Positions 11,891 to 21,116 are shown, numbered from the stretch's first letter. The stretch: 64,000 bases of DNA from Aureimonas sp. Leaf427 (GCF_001425485.1 NZ_LMQW01000051.1:342489-406488); one strand, 5' to 3'. Program-made: numbers and translations. The notes: a model not told the origin generated them from the letters alone.

Positions 11891-13660
11891 ATGACCCTCG
11901 ACCAAGCTCTCGCCTTCGGCCTGGTGATCCTGACCGTCGCGGGCTTCGTCTGGGGGAGGCTCCCCTACGACCTGATCGCCATCGCCTCGCTGCTCGCCGG
12001 GATCGTGCTCGGGCTCGTTCCGATCGACAAGGCGTTCTCCGGCTTCTCCGACGACGTGGTGGTGATCGTCGCCGCAGCGCTCATCATCTCGACGGCGGTC
12101 GCCCGGTCCGGCTTCGTCGAGACGATCATGCGACCGCTCATGCCCTACATGAAGACCGCCCGGACGCAGGTTCCGATCCTCGTCGGCGCCACGATGCTCA
12201 TGTCGATGGTGACGAAGAACATCGGCGCGCTCGCCATCTTCATGCCGGTCGCCTCGCAGGTCGCCAAGCGCTCGGGCACCTCGATCTCGCGCTTCCTAAT
12301 GCCCATGTCCTTCGCCTCGCTGATCGGCGGCCTCGTGACGCTCGTCGGCACGTCGCCGAACATCATCGTCTCGAAGATCCGCATGGACGTCTCGGGCGAG
12401 CCCTTCCGTATGTTCGACTATGCGCCGGTCGGCTTCGGCATCGCGCTCTGCGGCTTCGTCTTTCTCTCGCTCGCTTCGGGCCTCCTGCCGAAGCGGAAGC
12501 CAGCGAGTTCCCTCGGCGCCTCCTTCGCACTCGACGCCTACACGGCGGAGGCGACGGTCAGCGAGACCTCGGCCGCCGCCGGGCGGACGGTCGCCGAAAT
12601 CCAGCGCATGGCGGATGACGAGATCACCATCCGCTGGGTGCTCCGCGAGCGCTTCCGCCGTCTCGTCCCCGCGCCCGACCTCAAGGTCGAGGTCGGCGAC
12701 ATTCTTCTGATCGGCGGCGATCCCGAGGATCTCGAGCGCGCCGTGTCGCTTGCCGGCCTCCACCTTTCCGCCGATCTCCAGACCGAGCACGACGTGGAGA
12801 GCGAGACGGTCGTCGAGGGCGTCGTCTCCGCCGGCTCGCCGGTCGTGGACCAGACGCCGGGACGGCTCGGGCTGGAAGAGAAGCACGGCGTCTCGCTGCT
12901 GGCGGTCAGCCGCGGCGGATGGCCGATCAGCCAGCGCCTCGCTTCGCTGCGCCTTCGCGTCGGCGATGTCGTCGTCTTGAAAGGCACCGTCGAAAGCGTG
13001 CCGGACGCGCTGGGAGCCCTGAAGATCCTGCCGCTCGCCGAGCGCCAGATCGTGCTGGGGCGCAACCGGCGGAGTTGGGTGCCGATCGCGGTCCTCGCCG
13101 TCGCCATGCTGCTGACGGCGCTCGGACTCGCCAATGCCACGATGGCCTTCTTCGGCGCGGCGGTGGTGCTGCTCCTTCTGCGCGTGATGAGCATGAACGA
13201 CGCCTATCACACGGTGGAAGCCTCGGTGATCGTGCTGCTCGCAGCTCTCATTCCCGTCAGCGAGGCGATCCAGACGACGGGCGGAACCGATCTCATCGCG
13301 GTCTGGCTGTCGCCCGTGCTGCACGGATTGCCGCCGATCGGCTCGCTCGCGGTCGTCATCCTGATCGCGATGGCGATCACGCCGTTCCTGAACAATGCGG
13401 CGACGGTGCTGGTCATGGCCCCGATCGCCGCCTCGGTCGCGCAGAAGCTCGGGCTGAGCACCGATGCGTTCCTGATGGGCGTGGCGCTCGGCGCGGCCTG
13501 CGATTTCCTGACGCCGATCGGCCACCAGTGCAACACGATCGTCATGGCGCCCGGCGGCTATCGGTTCGGCGACTACTGGCGCCTCGGCCTGCCGCTCTCG
13601 GTCATCGTCGTCGTCGTCGGAACGCCGCTCATCGCCTATTTCTGGCCGCTGGGCGGGTGA
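11891..13660 (+). CDS. SLC13/DASS-family permease with two RCK_C domains
   Basis: This inner-membrane anion transporter (divalent anion:sodium symporter type, e.g. sulfate or dicarboxylates) has 589 residues. It shows paired membrane halves (about 1-190 and 395-589) with the [15 protein letters not shown] and [17 protein letters not shown] signatures. Between them are two TrkA-C/RCK_C regulatory domains at about residues 205-390 (ending [14 protein letters not shown] and [15 protein letters not shown]). The ATG at 11891 gives [18 protein letters not shown]; the much longer open frame upstream is antisense to the kinase and is not coding. It is divergent from the kinase operon. The substrate cannot be read from sequence. 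Confidence 0.9.
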   Translation: MTLDQALAFGLVILTVAGFVWGRLPYDLIAIASLLAGIVLGLVPIDKAFSGFSDDVVVIVAAALIISTAVARSGFVETIMRPLMPYMKTARTQVPILVGATMLMSMVTKNIGALAIFMPVASQVAKRSGTSISRFLMPMSFASLIGGLVTLVGTSPNIIVSKIRMDVSGEPFRMFDYAPVGFGIALCGFVFLSLASGLLPKRKPASSLGASFALDAYTAEATVSETSAAAGRTVAEIQRMADDEITIRWVLRERFRRLVPAPDLKVEVGDILLIGGDPEDLERAVSLAGLHLSADLQTEHDVESETVVEGVVSAGSPVVDQTPGRLGLEEKHGVSLLAVSRGGWPISQRLASLRLRVGDVVVLKGTVESVPDALGALKILPLAERQIVLGRNRRSWVPIAVLAVAMLLTALGLANATMAFFGAAVVLLLLRVMSMNDAYHTVEASVIVLLAALIPVSEAIQTTGGTDLIAVWLSPVLHGLPPIGSLAVVILIAMAITPFLNNAATVLVMAPIAASVAQKLGLSTDAFLMGVALGAACDFLTPIGHQCNTIVMAPGGYRFGDYWRLGLPLSVIVVVVGTPLIAYFWPLGG

Positions 13661-13681
13661 GTCCGCCCAGCGGCATCGGCA

Positions 13682-14521
13682 TCAAAGCCGCGCGAGGATT
13701 TCGGTCTTCTTGGCCGAAAATTCCGCCTCGGTGAGAATGCCCTCGTCGCGCAGGGCCGCGAGCCGGCGTAGAAGATCGATCGGATCGCCGCTGCCTTGGG
13801 ACCGATCCCGGGAGTGGGAGGGCACCGAGGTCAGTTCGTTACGGCCGGGCGTGGGTGATGATCCAACGGGCGAAGCAGGCCCGGCCTGCCGCTTCGCCCG
13901 GACGTCGTCTTGCGAATCCCCGTCGCCGACCTTCTTCAGGTCTTCGACGCGGACGGAGCCCGAGCGGGTCGAGAAGCGCATCGAGCTGTCGCCGCCCTGC
14001 TGCTGCGAAGCGCCCTCGATCCGCTCGTCGCCGGTGTCGTAGACGGTGACATGCCCGCCGTCGTCGATCGCGAGGCGCTGCTTGTCGGGGAAGACGGCAT
14101 AGCGAGAATTGTTCTGCGAACCCGTCGAGGACGGGGTGCCGAGATCTCCCGGCCACCACGACCCGCCCGACGACGACGAGGAGGACGAAGACGACGAGTG
14201 GGAGGACGAGGACGGTTTCGACAAGGACGATTCCTGCGCCTCGTCGCCGATCTTGCCCGACTGGACGGCGTCGGACAGATCCCGCGCGAGGTCGCCGACG
14301 CGCGCCTTCAGATCGCCGTTGTTCATATCGCCGATCATCATCATGCCGCCCTTGGACCACTGGCCCATGCCGCCGAGATCGGGGTGGTTGAACTGCGCCA
14401 TGCTGCCGCCCGAGCGCTTCAGCGCCTCGGCGAGGACCTTGGCGGCCTCCGGCTTGAAGCCGTGGCGCTCGGCGATGTCGGCGATCGCGCGATCGCCGTC
14501 GCCGGATGGTGAGGAGGTCAT
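13682..14521 (-). CDS. SHOCT-domain protein with poly-serine linker
   Basis: The 279-residue protein ends in a SHOCT motif (DPIDLLRRLAALRDEGILTEAEFSAKKTEILARL region), a short C-terminal helix pair found in many unrelated bacterial proteins and thought to aid oligomerisation. The N-terminal 90 residues (AIADIAERHGFKPEAAK, then a Met/Gly-rich MMMIGDMNNGD) form a domain seen in related rhizobial proteins. Residues about 110-130 are almost all Ser. The start is ATG 14521, preceded by AAGGGAT. It could form an operon with the DUF4174 gene just upstream. The function is unknown. Confidence 0.82.
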   Translation of the reverse strand: MTSSPSGDGDRAIADIAERHGFKPEAAKVLAEALKRSGGSMAQFNHPDLGGMGQWSKGGMMMIGDMNNGDLKARVGDLARDLSDAVQSGKIGDEAQESSLSKPSSSSHSSSSSSSSSSGGSWWPGDLGTPSSTGSQNNSRYAVFPDKQRLAIDDGGHVTVYDTGDERIEGASQQQGGDSSMRFSTRSGSVRVEDLKKVGDGDSQDDVRAKRQAGPASPVGSSPTPGRNELTSVPSHSRDRSQGSGDPIDLLRRLAALRDEGILTEAEFSAKKTEILARL

Positions 14522-14570
14522 TTCGTATCCCTTCGATGCTGGAACGGGTTGCCGCCTTGAACTCTCAAGC

Positions 14571-15011
14571 CTACGGCCTGTTCCGCCGCATCTCGTCCAA
14601 ACGCATCGGCATCGCGTCGATGATCGAGAAGACCGCCTCCGGGCTCGCCGGCCGCTTCGCCTGCCATTTGGTGCCGCCGTCCTTGCCGACGAGGAGCACG
14701 GTGAAACCTGCCTCCGGCGCCACGTTCCGGCTCCGGCGAAGCGCCGCAGCCTCGTAGGCATCGGCCGGTCCGCCCACGAGGACGCGCGTCTTCCCGGCGG
14801 CGGGAACGAGGAGGACGAGGAGATCGCGCTCCTCGAAGGCGTTCGGTCCTGCGGCGTCGAGGAGCCTGGACTGTTCGGCGAGGGCGGGGTCGCTCGCGTT
14901 TGAGAAGACGAGCAGCACGCGCTTCGATGCGTCGAGTCTATCGTCCGGCGCGGCCATCGCTTCCGTCGTCATCAGTAACGCTGCCAGGGTCGCCAGCCAG
15001 ATGCGTTTCAT
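14571..15011 (-). CDS. DUF4174 secreted protein
   Basis: This 146-residue exported protein has a clear Sec signal peptide (MKRIWLATLAALLMTTEAMA, cleavage after AMA) and a DUF4174 domain (KRVLLVFSNASDPALAEQSR ... FTVLLVGKDGGTKW). The domain is thioredoxin-like in layout but has no CxxC motif; its role is unknown. ATG 15011 follows GGAGGATCGTGGACG. It lies 49 bases upstream of the SHOCT gene on the same strand. Confidence 0.85.
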   Translation of the reverse strand: MKRIWLATLAALLMTTEAMAAPDDRLDASKRVLLVFSNASDPALAEQSRLLDAAGPNAFEERDLLVLLVPAAGKTRVLVGGPADAYEAAALRRSRNVAPEAGFTVLLVGKDGGTKWQAKRPASPEAVFSIIDAMPMRLDEMRRNRP

Positions 15012-15183
15012 CGTCCACGATCCTCCAGAAGCGGCCGACGTAACGGAACGACCAAAGAGCCCCCCGAACGAGCTGCCGATCCCCGTTTTCGAAAGCATCG
15101 CAACATTAAAGTCTTAGGCTGCATGAAAGAAAGCGGAAAGAGATTTCAGTCAACGTCGCAAAAATGGGGTTGGGGAAAATCAG

Positions 15184-16338
15184 ATGCCTGTCACGTCGAC
15201 CTATGGCGAATCGAGAACTTCGGCGATTCGCTGGCTTTCCGACGTCGGCGCCGAAGTGCCTCTCGAATTGCGGGCGCGTCTGCAGGCCACTCCCTTCGCC
15301 ACGAAAGTGCCCTTGGTCATGGGCGCGATCAACAGCCTGACCATCACCTTGGTCGCCGCGTATCGCCTGAACAGCTCCCTGCTCGTCGGTTTCGCGATCC
15401 TGGAATGCCTGCTGCTCGCCGTGCGGCTCCGGCTGACGAGGCGATACGACAAGCCGGCCGATCCGCTCTTCGCGATGGGACTGGTCTGGGCCGCTCTGCA
15501 GGCCGCGACCATCTGGGTCATTGTCCTTTCCGGCGATCTGGTCAGCATGATCATCGTTCTCGGCACGAGCCTGGCGGTGATCGGCGGCATCGTCGCCCGC
15601 AACTTCGCAACGCCACGCTATGCCTTCGCGCAGGTCATGATCATCGACCTGACCTTCAAAACGGCCTTTCTGTTCAGCCACCCCTCCTTCATGCCCTTGA
15701 TCTTCGTGCAGGCGGTTCTCTTCGCGGCCTACAACCTGTCGATCCTCAAGCAGCATCGGCAGATGGCGCTGAAGGCGCTGAAGGCCGAGATCGTCAGCCG
15801 CGAGCAGGCCGTCATCGATCCGTTGACGCAGCTCCTCAATCGGCGCGGGCTGGCCGAGGAGGCGGATCGACTGGCGAAGAAGCACCCCTCGCTCGTCCTC
15901 TTCTACATCGACCTCGACGGCTTCAAGAACGTCAACGACCGTCTCGGACATGCCGCCGGCGACAGCCTCCTGCAGGAGGTCGGCCTTCGGTTGAAAGAAC
16001 TCTTCGGAGCGCAGGCGGCCGTGAGCCGGCTGGGAGGCGACGAGTTTCTGATCCTCGGCTCCTTCGTCGGCGACGACGAAATCCGCGCTTGCGGCGCCCG
16101 AATCATCCACTCTCTTTCCGTTCCCTATTCCATCGAAGGTAACAGCCTCGCCCTGATCGGAGCCAGCGTCGGAGCGGCCAAGTGGAGCGAGTGTAGCGGA
16201 ACGCTTGAAAGCTGTATGGCCGCAGCCGACGGGGCCCTCTACCGTGTCAAATCCAACGGAAAGGGTCGCGCGCTGCTCGCCGCCCCCAGCGTGCGCACGG
16301 ACGATGAAGCCCGGGACACCGCGTCCGTCGCCGCCTGA
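15184..16338 (+). CDS. Membrane-anchored diguanylate cyclase
   Basis: This 384-residue protein makes the second messenger cyclic di-GMP from two GTP. The N-terminal half (about 40-200) holds six hydrophobic segments. The C-terminal half (about 205-365) is a GGDEF domain with FYIDLDGFKNVNDRLGHAAG and the intact active-site loop RLGGDEFLI. The inhibitory RxxD site is not evident before the loop. It is monocistronic. A long minus-strand frame covering the same bases is a shadow. Confidence 0.92.
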   Translation: MPVTSTYGESRTSAIRWLSDVGAEVPLELRARLQATPFATKVPLVMGAINSLTITLVAAYRLNSSLLVGFAILECLLLAVRLRLTRRYDKPADPLFAMGLVWAALQAATIWVIVLSGDLVSMIIVLGTSLAVIGGIVARNFATPRYAFAQVMIIDLTFKTAFLFSHPSFMPLIFVQAVLFAAYNLSILKQHRQMALKALKAEIVSREQAVIDPLTQLLNRRGLAEEADRLAKKHPSLVLFYIDLDGFKNVNDRLGHAAGDSLLQEVGLRLKELFGAQAAVSRLGGDEFLILGSFVGDDEIRACGARIIHSLSVPYSIEGNSLALIGASVGAAKWSECSGTLESCMAAADGALYRVKSNGKGRALLAAPSVRTDDEARDTASVAA

Positions 16339-16361
16339 TCGCGACGGTTCGCAAGGTCAGT

Positions 16362-16372
16362 GGGGGGGGGGG
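16362..16372. repeat. 11-base G homopolymer
   Basis: Eleven consecutive G residues start 24 bases after the cyclase stop, in a convergent intergenic gap. It is unusually long even for this GC content. Its place outside genes argues against translational phase variation; an assembly error in its length is possible. Confidence 0.8.
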
Positions 16373-16404
16373 AAGCCGATGCGCCTCTCTCGCCCCCATT
16401 CCTT

Positions 16405-16496
16405 CCAGATTTTTGTCAGGTTCATTCTGAGCCGGATTCATCTGGATTTCGTCGTTTGTCGTTTCGGATAAGCGGGTCAGCTTATCGTCGACAAAC
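16405..16496. repeat. Degenerate copy of intergenic repeat with nested hairpin
   Basis: The segment resembles the element at 24094-24186: an aggttca/ctgagcc module, then gtcgtttgtc, then a GATAAGC/GCTTATC inverted repeat (16467-16473 with 16480-16486) nested in GTTTGTCG/CGACAAAC (16454-16461 with 16489-16496). It sits between convergent genes and ends two bases before the stop of the next one, so it probably also terminates transcription. Confidence 0.6.
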
Positions 16497-16497
16497 T

Positions 16498-16740
16498 CTA
16501 AGCCTGTCGAATCGCGTCGAGAACCCTGCCGAGCAGCTCGTTTCCCGCGTCGGTCAGACGCCCCCGCGCTCCCTCCGCCTCGATGAGGCCGGCCGAGGAC
16601 AGCTCCTCCACCCCCTCGTGATCGGCCTTGTGGCCCTTGCCGTCGTCGAGCACGACCTCGCGCACGACTTCGCCGCTGGTGAGGCTATGATAGGCGGCGA
16701 AGGCGAGGATGGAGCGGGCTTTGTCGCTGAGGTCTGCCAT
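16498..16740 (-). CDS. Small hypothetical protein, winged-helix-like
   Basis: This is an 80-residue protein (MADLSDKARSILAFAAYHSL ...) whose helix-rich start and GLIEAEGARGRLTDAGNELL end suggest a small winged-helix-type fold, as in proteins with a DxGhxxGR-like turn before a final helix. ATG 16740 is preceded by GGAGATCGACGAC. I cannot name a family, and DNA binding is inference. It is followed on the same strand by no other gene. Confidence 0.7.
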   Translation of the reverse strand: MADLSDKARSILAFAAYHSLTSGEVVREVVLDDGKGHKADHEGVEELSSAGLIEAEGARGRLTDAGNELLGRVLDAIRQA

Positions 16741-16904
16741 GTCGTCGATCTCCTGGTTGTGACAGGCAAACGGCGGGCATGGCGCTTCGATCCGGCCGCA
16801 TTGTCGCAGCCCTCTCATCTCTGCGAACCGTCAGCTCTTCCAGTGCGTCTCGTCCGGCATCGGGCCGAAGCCGTGAGCCCTCAGCCGGTAGCCGGCAGCC
16901 GGCG

Positions 16905-17489
16905 TCAGACGGGAAGGGCCATCTCCACCTCACGGCTCCGCCGCAGTTCACTCATCCAGACCGGCATGCGCGGCTCGTGACGGATCTGATACCCGTAGTG
17001 GCGGCGCAGCGCCTCGACGAGCCGGCCCCCGCGGTCGAGCTTCTCGTCGGCGAAACCGATCATCACGGAGTTCGGCCAAGCTTTCGGGCGGATGTCGCGC
17101 AGGCGGTGGAACAGCTCGTCCTCGCCGGCCTCCGGGTCGCCCTGCGCCATCAGCGTGACCATGGCTGCCGTCGAGCGCGAAATGCCCATGTGGCAATGGA
17201 CGAGGAGATGGCCGGACGCGCCTTCGCGCGCATCCGCGTCGAGCTCGGCCCCGAAGCGCAGGATCGCGTCCAGATGCTCCGGCGCGGGCATGACCTGGCC
17301 GGGATAGGGGTCGATGATGTCGTGGAACTCCAGAAGCGTGCGCCGATGGTCGCCATAGGATCGGAAGGCTTCGAGCTCGGGCAAGCCGGGATCGACGATG
17401 GAGAGGACATGCGTCACGCCGGCCGTTCCATGGCTCGGCAGTTCCTCGATGCCGCAGATCGTGCGGGTGGAAATGGTGAGCGTCTTCAT
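16905..17489 (-). CDS. Dual-specificity-type protein tyrosine phosphatase
   Basis: The 194-residue cytosolic protein carries the cysteine-phosphatase loop HCHMGISRS (HCx5R with Cys and Arg in place), preceded by an Asp-rich FHDIIDPYPG segment that may supply the general acid. This is the DSP/PTP-like fold seen in alphaproteobacterial phosphatases of unknown substrate. ATG 17489 gives MKTLTISTRTICGIEELPSH; the larger open frame upstream covers the divergent lipoprotein region and is not coding. It is about 160 bases upstream of the small gene on the same strand. Confidence 0.87.
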   Translation of the reverse strand: MKTLTISTRTICGIEELPSHGTAGVTHVLSIVDPGLPELEAFRSYGDHRRTLLEFHDIIDPYPGQVMPAPEHLDAILRFGAELDADAREGASGHLLVHCHMGISRSTAAMVTLMAQGDPEAGEDELFHRLRDIRPKAWPNSVMIGFADEKLDRGGRLVEALRRHYGYQIRHEPRMPVWMSELRRSREVEMALPV

Positions 17490-17677
17490 CGGTCGAGGTC
17501 CCCGTTCCGCAAATCGCCCGCCGCTATACCGCCGCTGGCCGCCCCCGACAACGCTTGGGCCCGGCCAAGGCGAGGGCGCCTCGTCCCGTTTCCGCGCGAA
17601 ACGCGATCGGCATGGTTCGTACAAGCCTCTTGCCTCAGGGAAGAGCGATGGCCCGTCGTTCTGGAAGCGGAGATGAG

Positions 17678-17929
17678 ATGCGTAAGGTGATGTTGAGCCT
17701 GGCGATGCTGTCGCTGCTTTCGTCCGGCGGCTGCACGACCGCCTACAACCAGCGCCAGTTCGCCCTGCGCACCGATGCCGAGATCTGCTCGCGCTACGGC
17801 GTCGATCGGAAGTCGCAGGTCTATCTGGACTGCATGGCGGCCCAGGAGCATCGCCGCGACGTCGCGACCGCCCGGCACACCGGTCTGGTCGGAGAGGGCA
17901 CGGAGGCCATTGCCGGCCCGGTCTACTGA
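17678..17929 (+). CDS. Small lipoprotein
   Basis: This 83-residue protein begins MRKVMLSLAMLSLLSSGGCT, a lipoprotein signal peptide with lipobox SSGGC. The mature part is about 65 residues with Cys in EICSRYG and DCMAAQE. ATG 17678 follows GCGGAG. No family is recognised. It is divergent from the phosphatase gene. Confidence 0.75.
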   Translation: MRKVMLSLAMLSLLSSGGCTTAYNQRQFALRTDAEICSRYGVDRKSQVYLDCMAAQEHRRDVATARHTGLVGEGTEAIAGPVY

Positions 17930-18179
17930 CGACGCTCGGACGATGGATCCGAGCAGGGCGCCCAGGGGAAATCCGCCGGCTGGCCATGCCGCTCGCCGAA
18001 GCTCCGGGCTCGAGCCATGCAGCTGATGCACGCCTGATCGGCGGGGAGAAGATATCGAAAACGGGTCGGCCTGCCATGCACAACCAGCGCTACTGAAGGA
18101 AGGGCAGGGCGCGTATGTAGAGCTTGTCGAAACGAACAGAGCCGCTCCCACCGACGAGGAGCGCTGAAGGATCACCAAG

Positions 18180-18323
18180 ATGAGCATCTCCCGCACCCTG
18201 AAGTCCTGGCGCCAGTATCGCAGCACCGTTTCGGAGCTGAACAGCCTTTCGGCCCGCGAACTCTCCGACCTCGGCATTTCGCGCTCGGATATCCCGGCCG
18301 TGGCCCGCCAGGCCACCCGCTAA
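18180..18323 (+). CDS. DUF1127 mini-protein
   Basis: This 47-residue gene begins ATG AGC ATC TCC at 18180 (MSISRTLKSWRQYRSTVSEL) and ends in the DUF1127 signature, with ELSDLGISRSDIPAVARQ. AAGGATCACCAAG precedes the start. DUF1127 proteins are small and basic, and in Rhodobacter one of them (CcaF1) acts in RNA metabolism. The stop is followed immediately by a structured RNA with anti-Shine-Dalgarno loops, the same order as the Rhodobacter ccaF1-ccsR locus. Co-transcription is therefore likely. A second DUF1127 gene lies at 45208. Confidence 0.9.
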   Translation: MSISRTLKSWRQYRSTVSELNSLSARELSDLGISRSDIPAVARQATR

Positions 18324-18455
18324 ATTCTAAGCTTCGCTCCGGCCGATCTCCTCCCCGAGGCCGAAGCGCAGACGTTCGACGGCATCCTCCTCCCAGCCGT
18401 AGGACTTCAAGACACGACGCCCGCCGGTCCTCCCCCGGCGGGCGTCGTCGTTTTT
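18324..18455 (+). ncRNA. CcsR/alpha-r14-like small RNA with anti-Shine-Dalgarno loops
   Basis: Three hairpins follow the DUF1127 stop. First, GCTTC/GAAGC plus GGCC/GGCC (18331-18367) encloses a 14-base loop containing CTCCTCCCC. Second, ACGGC/GCCGT (18379-18400) encloses the loop ATCCTCCTCCCA. Third, a perfect 14-bp stem (18414-18427 with 18435-18448) has loop TCCTCCC and is followed by TTTTT at 18451, a textbook terminator. Exposed CCUCCUCCC-type loops define the CcsR (Rhodobacter) and alpha-r14/NfeR1 (rhizobial) regulators, which bind mRNA ribosome-binding sites or protein partners. Family membership is inferred from this architecture; the 5' end is unknown and may come from processing of the DUF1127 mRNA. 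Confidence 0.8.
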
Positions 18456-18600
18456 GGGGGTCAGACCTGACCGCGGAACGAGCCGCCGTCGCCCGCGGGG
18501 GCCTCGCCGGTCGCTCGCTTTCTCGAAGAAGTCGCCTTGCCTTCGGCAACGAATTCGGAGGACACCTCTTTTCCTTCGAGACGCGGAAGAGGGGATCGCC

Positions 18601-19332
18601 ATGACGATGCGTGAGCCAAGGCAATCGGCCGGAATGCGGCTTCGGGCCCACGGTCTCAAGATGGCCGCGACACTCGTCGCGCTTCTCTCGTCGGGGGCTG
18701 CGGCCATGGCGGCCGACTGCCGGGCAGATCCCGAGCCCGGTTTGGACTGGGGCGGCTGCAACCGAAGCAACATCATGATCCCCGGCTCCAATCTCGAAAA
18801 GGCCGATCTGCGCGGGGCCGATTTCAGCCTCAGCGATCTCAGCGGCGCCGTCCTGGCCGGCGCCAACGCGCAAGGCGCGAAACTCGCGCGCACGTCGCTT
18901 GCCGGCGCCATCGCCGATGCCGCCGACTTCACGCAGATCGAGGGCTACCGGACCAACTTTTCCGGCCTTTCCGCCAAGGGCGCGTCCTTCGACGGCGCCG
19001 AGCTCCAGCGCGCCAACTTCAACGGCGCCGTCCTGACAGGAGCGAGCTTCGAGAAGGCCGAACTCGGGCGCGCCGATTTCACCGGCGCGATCCTCGGCGA
19101 AAACGGCTTCGCCTTCGCCAACCTTGCCCGCGCGAGCTTCAAGAACGCCCGGATCGAGAGCCCGCTGGATTTCTCCCGCGCCTATATGTTCCTCACCCGG
19201 ATCGAAGGCGCGGACCTTTCGGCGGCCAAGGGCCTGACCCAGCCGCAGATCGACCTCGCCTGCGGCGACGAGGCGACCAAGCTCCCCACGGGCCTCAACC
19301 CGCCCGCGAACTGGCCGTGTCCGTTCGACTGA
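18601..19332 (+). CDS. Secreted pentapeptide-repeat protein
   Basis: This 243-residue protein has an N-terminal signal sequence (about 20-42, ending AAAMAADC) and roughly 25 A(D/N)LxG-type pentapeptides between residues 60 and 220 (NLEKADLRGADFSLSDLSGA, AELGRADFTGAIL). They predict a right-handed quadrilateral beta helix. ATG 18601 is preceded by GAGGGGATCGCC. Pentapeptide proteins include gyrase protectors, but export to the periplasm makes that unlikely here. The role is unknown. Confidence 0.87.
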   Translation: MTMREPRQSAGMRLRAHGLKMAATLVALLSSGAAAMAADCRADPEPGLDWGGCNRSNIMIPGSNLEKADLRGADFSLSDLSGAVLAGANAQGAKLARTSLAGAIADAADFTQIEGYRTNFSGLSAKGASFDGAELQRANFNGAVLTGASFEKAELGRADFTGAILGENGFAFANLARASFKNARIESPLDFSRAYMFLTRIEGADLSAAKGLTQPQIDLACGDEATKLPTGLNPPANWPCPFD

Positions 19333-19531
19333 TCGCGAAGGCCGCACCCTTCTCGCCGCCGCTTTGATCGCAGGCCTCGGACCATTCGTCGGCAGCTTGG
19401 CGAGCGGGGCCTGCCTGGACACAGCTTTGCAGCAGTGACCGGCATCGAAGTCTCGGTCTCGCCTCCTTGGAGGTGGGGAACGCTCGCGGCTCCTCACACC
19501 TTATTTGGCGGAGGTGTTGCGAGAAGTGGGA

Positions 19532-20527
19532 ATGAGCGAGATGGCGAACTGGCAGAGGCGTGCGGTCCTGAAGGGTCTTGTCGGGGGCATCGTCGCAGGC
19601 GCCACTCTCGACCGAGCCCACGCTGCGCCGACGGTCGATGCCGAACGGGCGGCGCTCGAGACGATCCTCGACCCGTCAGCCGAGATGAAGACGCTCTTCA
19701 CGGGCGGCCGATGGCTGGAGGGTCCCTGCTACCTGCCGGACCTCGAGAGCCTCGTGTTCAGCGACGTGAAGACGAACCGCATGTGGCGGCTCGGCGACGA
19801 CGGATCGACCGAGACGTTTCGAGATCCGTCCGAAAATGCCAACGGCAATGTTCTCGACGGGGAAGGGCGCCTCGTGACATGCGAGCACCGGCGACGCCAG
19901 GTGGTTCGCCAGGAGCCGGACGGCTCGATCACGGTTCTGGCCGACCGCTATGACGGCAAGCGCCTGAACTCGCCGAACGACGCCGTCCTCGCGCCCGACG
20001 GCGCGATCTGGTTCACCGATCCGACCTACGGCATCACGCAACCCGAGGAGGGCATTCCGGCCGAACCCGAACAGTCTGCCCGGCGCGTCTACCGCATCGA
20101 CCCGTCCGGTCGACTCGACGCCAAGACGGATACGCTCCGCCAGCCCAACGGCATCGCCATCTCGGCGGATGGCCGGACCCTCTATGTCAGCGAGACCGGC
20201 GGAGACGCCACCGCGCCGAACGGCATCGTCCGCTTCACGATCGGCGACGATGGAGCCCTGGCCGACAGGCAAGTCTTCGCCCTCTACGACAAGGGCGTGC
20301 CGGACGGCCTGGCGCTCGACATCGAGGGCCGGCTCTACGCCGGATCCATCGATGGCGTGCGCATCTTCGACGAAGCCGGGCGACCTTTCGGCCTGATCCC
20401 CACGCCCAAACCCGCCGCCAACCTCGCCTTCGGCGGCCCCGACGGCCGCCGACTGTTCGTCACGGCCACCGACTCGGTCCACGCGATCGACCTGAAGGTG
20501 CCCGGCATCGAGTGGCGGAAGCGGTAA
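19532..20527 (+). CDS. Tat-exported SMP-30/gluconolactonase-like protein
   Basis: This is a 331-residue six-bladed beta-propeller lactonase-type protein (SGL family). Motifs are WLEGPCYLPD (metal Glu), RLNSPNDAVLAPDGAIWFTDPTYG region (metal Asn/Asp) and QPNGIAISADGRTLYVSETG. The start of the protein carries WQRRAVLKGLVGGIVAGA, a twin-arginine signal, so it is periplasmic. Enzymes of this family open sugar lactones such as gluconolactone; the actual substrate is unknown. Starts at 19532 or 19541 are both possible. It is monocistronic. Confidence 0.87.
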   Translation: MSEMANWQRRAVLKGLVGGIVAGATLDRAHAAPTVDAERAALETILDPSAEMKTLFTGGRWLEGPCYLPDLESLVFSDVKTNRMWRLGDDGSTETFRDPSENANGNVLDGEGRLVTCEHRRRQVVRQEPDGSITVLADRYDGKRLNSPNDAVLAPDGAIWFTDPTYGITQPEEGIPAEPEQSARRVYRIDPSGRLDAKTDTLRQPNGIAISADGRTLYVSETGGDATAPNGIVRFTIGDDGALADRQVFALYDKGVPDGLALDIEGRLYAGSIDGVRIFDEAGRPFGLIPTPKPAANLAFGGPDGRRLFVTATDSVHAIDLKVPGIEWRKR

Positions 20528-21040
20528 GCAAGCGCATCAGAGCCGCGGCTACACCTGCAACCGCCTCGCCTCGCGCGGGGCGGGGGGCAATTCCAGCTTG
20601 GTTGAATCCCGGTGCTATGACATTGCGAAAGGAAAGCCACGCGCCCGCCGCGGACCTTGTGCTCTTAAGCTTCCAGCAGAGATCGAAGACTTCGACGGAA
20701 GTCGTTCAAGCGATTCCCTGTCTGCCCGCGCCAGTGTGTATCGCCCATCCGTCTGGGAATGGTGTCGGCGCAAGGAAGGTGTCGCGTCACTGAATGGCGC
20801 GCCTTGAACCCCCCGATCCCTCCAAAGCCGCCGAACCGGCAGACGTCGCAAGACCGAGCAAAATCCACATCAGAGCGGCAGATCGCGCAGCTGAAATCTG
20901 GCGAGTTGGTCTGGCGAAATGGAGCGACGGAAAAATGTTTGGCGCGGCGGGTGAACGACGTCAAAGAACAGCACCGGTGCGTCCGTGGAGATGCGATATC
21001 GAGCACGCCGATAGAACATTTGGACGACACGAAACGAGAC
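20528..21040. other. Intergenic, no gene seen
   Basis: Roughly 500 bases between the lactonase and tRNA-Phe hold no frame with coding character. Base composition is lower in GC than the surroundings. No repeats or integrase remnants were seen next to the tRNA. Confidence 0.5.
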
Positions 21041-21116
21041 TGGTGCCCAGGGACGGAGTCGAACCGCCGACACTGCGATTTTCAGTCGCATGCTCTACCA
21101 ACTGAGCTACCTGGGC
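21041..21116 (-). tRNA. tRNA-Phe (GAA)
   Basis: The reverse strand reads GCCCAGG...CCTGGGC acceptor arms, AGCTCAGTTGG in the D arm, anticodon stem TGCGA/TCGCA around loop CTGAAAA (anticodon GAA), GGTTCGACTCC in the T arm, and encoded ACCA. All arms pair. Confidence 0.97.

Noticed and set aside
15106..16110. 334-codon minus-strand frame over the diguanylate cyclase
   Set aside because: Low-complexity acidic/Gln-rich shadow; the plus strand holds a complete GGDEF protein.
20528..21040. Possible integration remnant beside tRNA-Phe
   Set aside because: Lower GC is suggestive, but no integrase, direct repeat of the tRNA end or phage-like frame was found.
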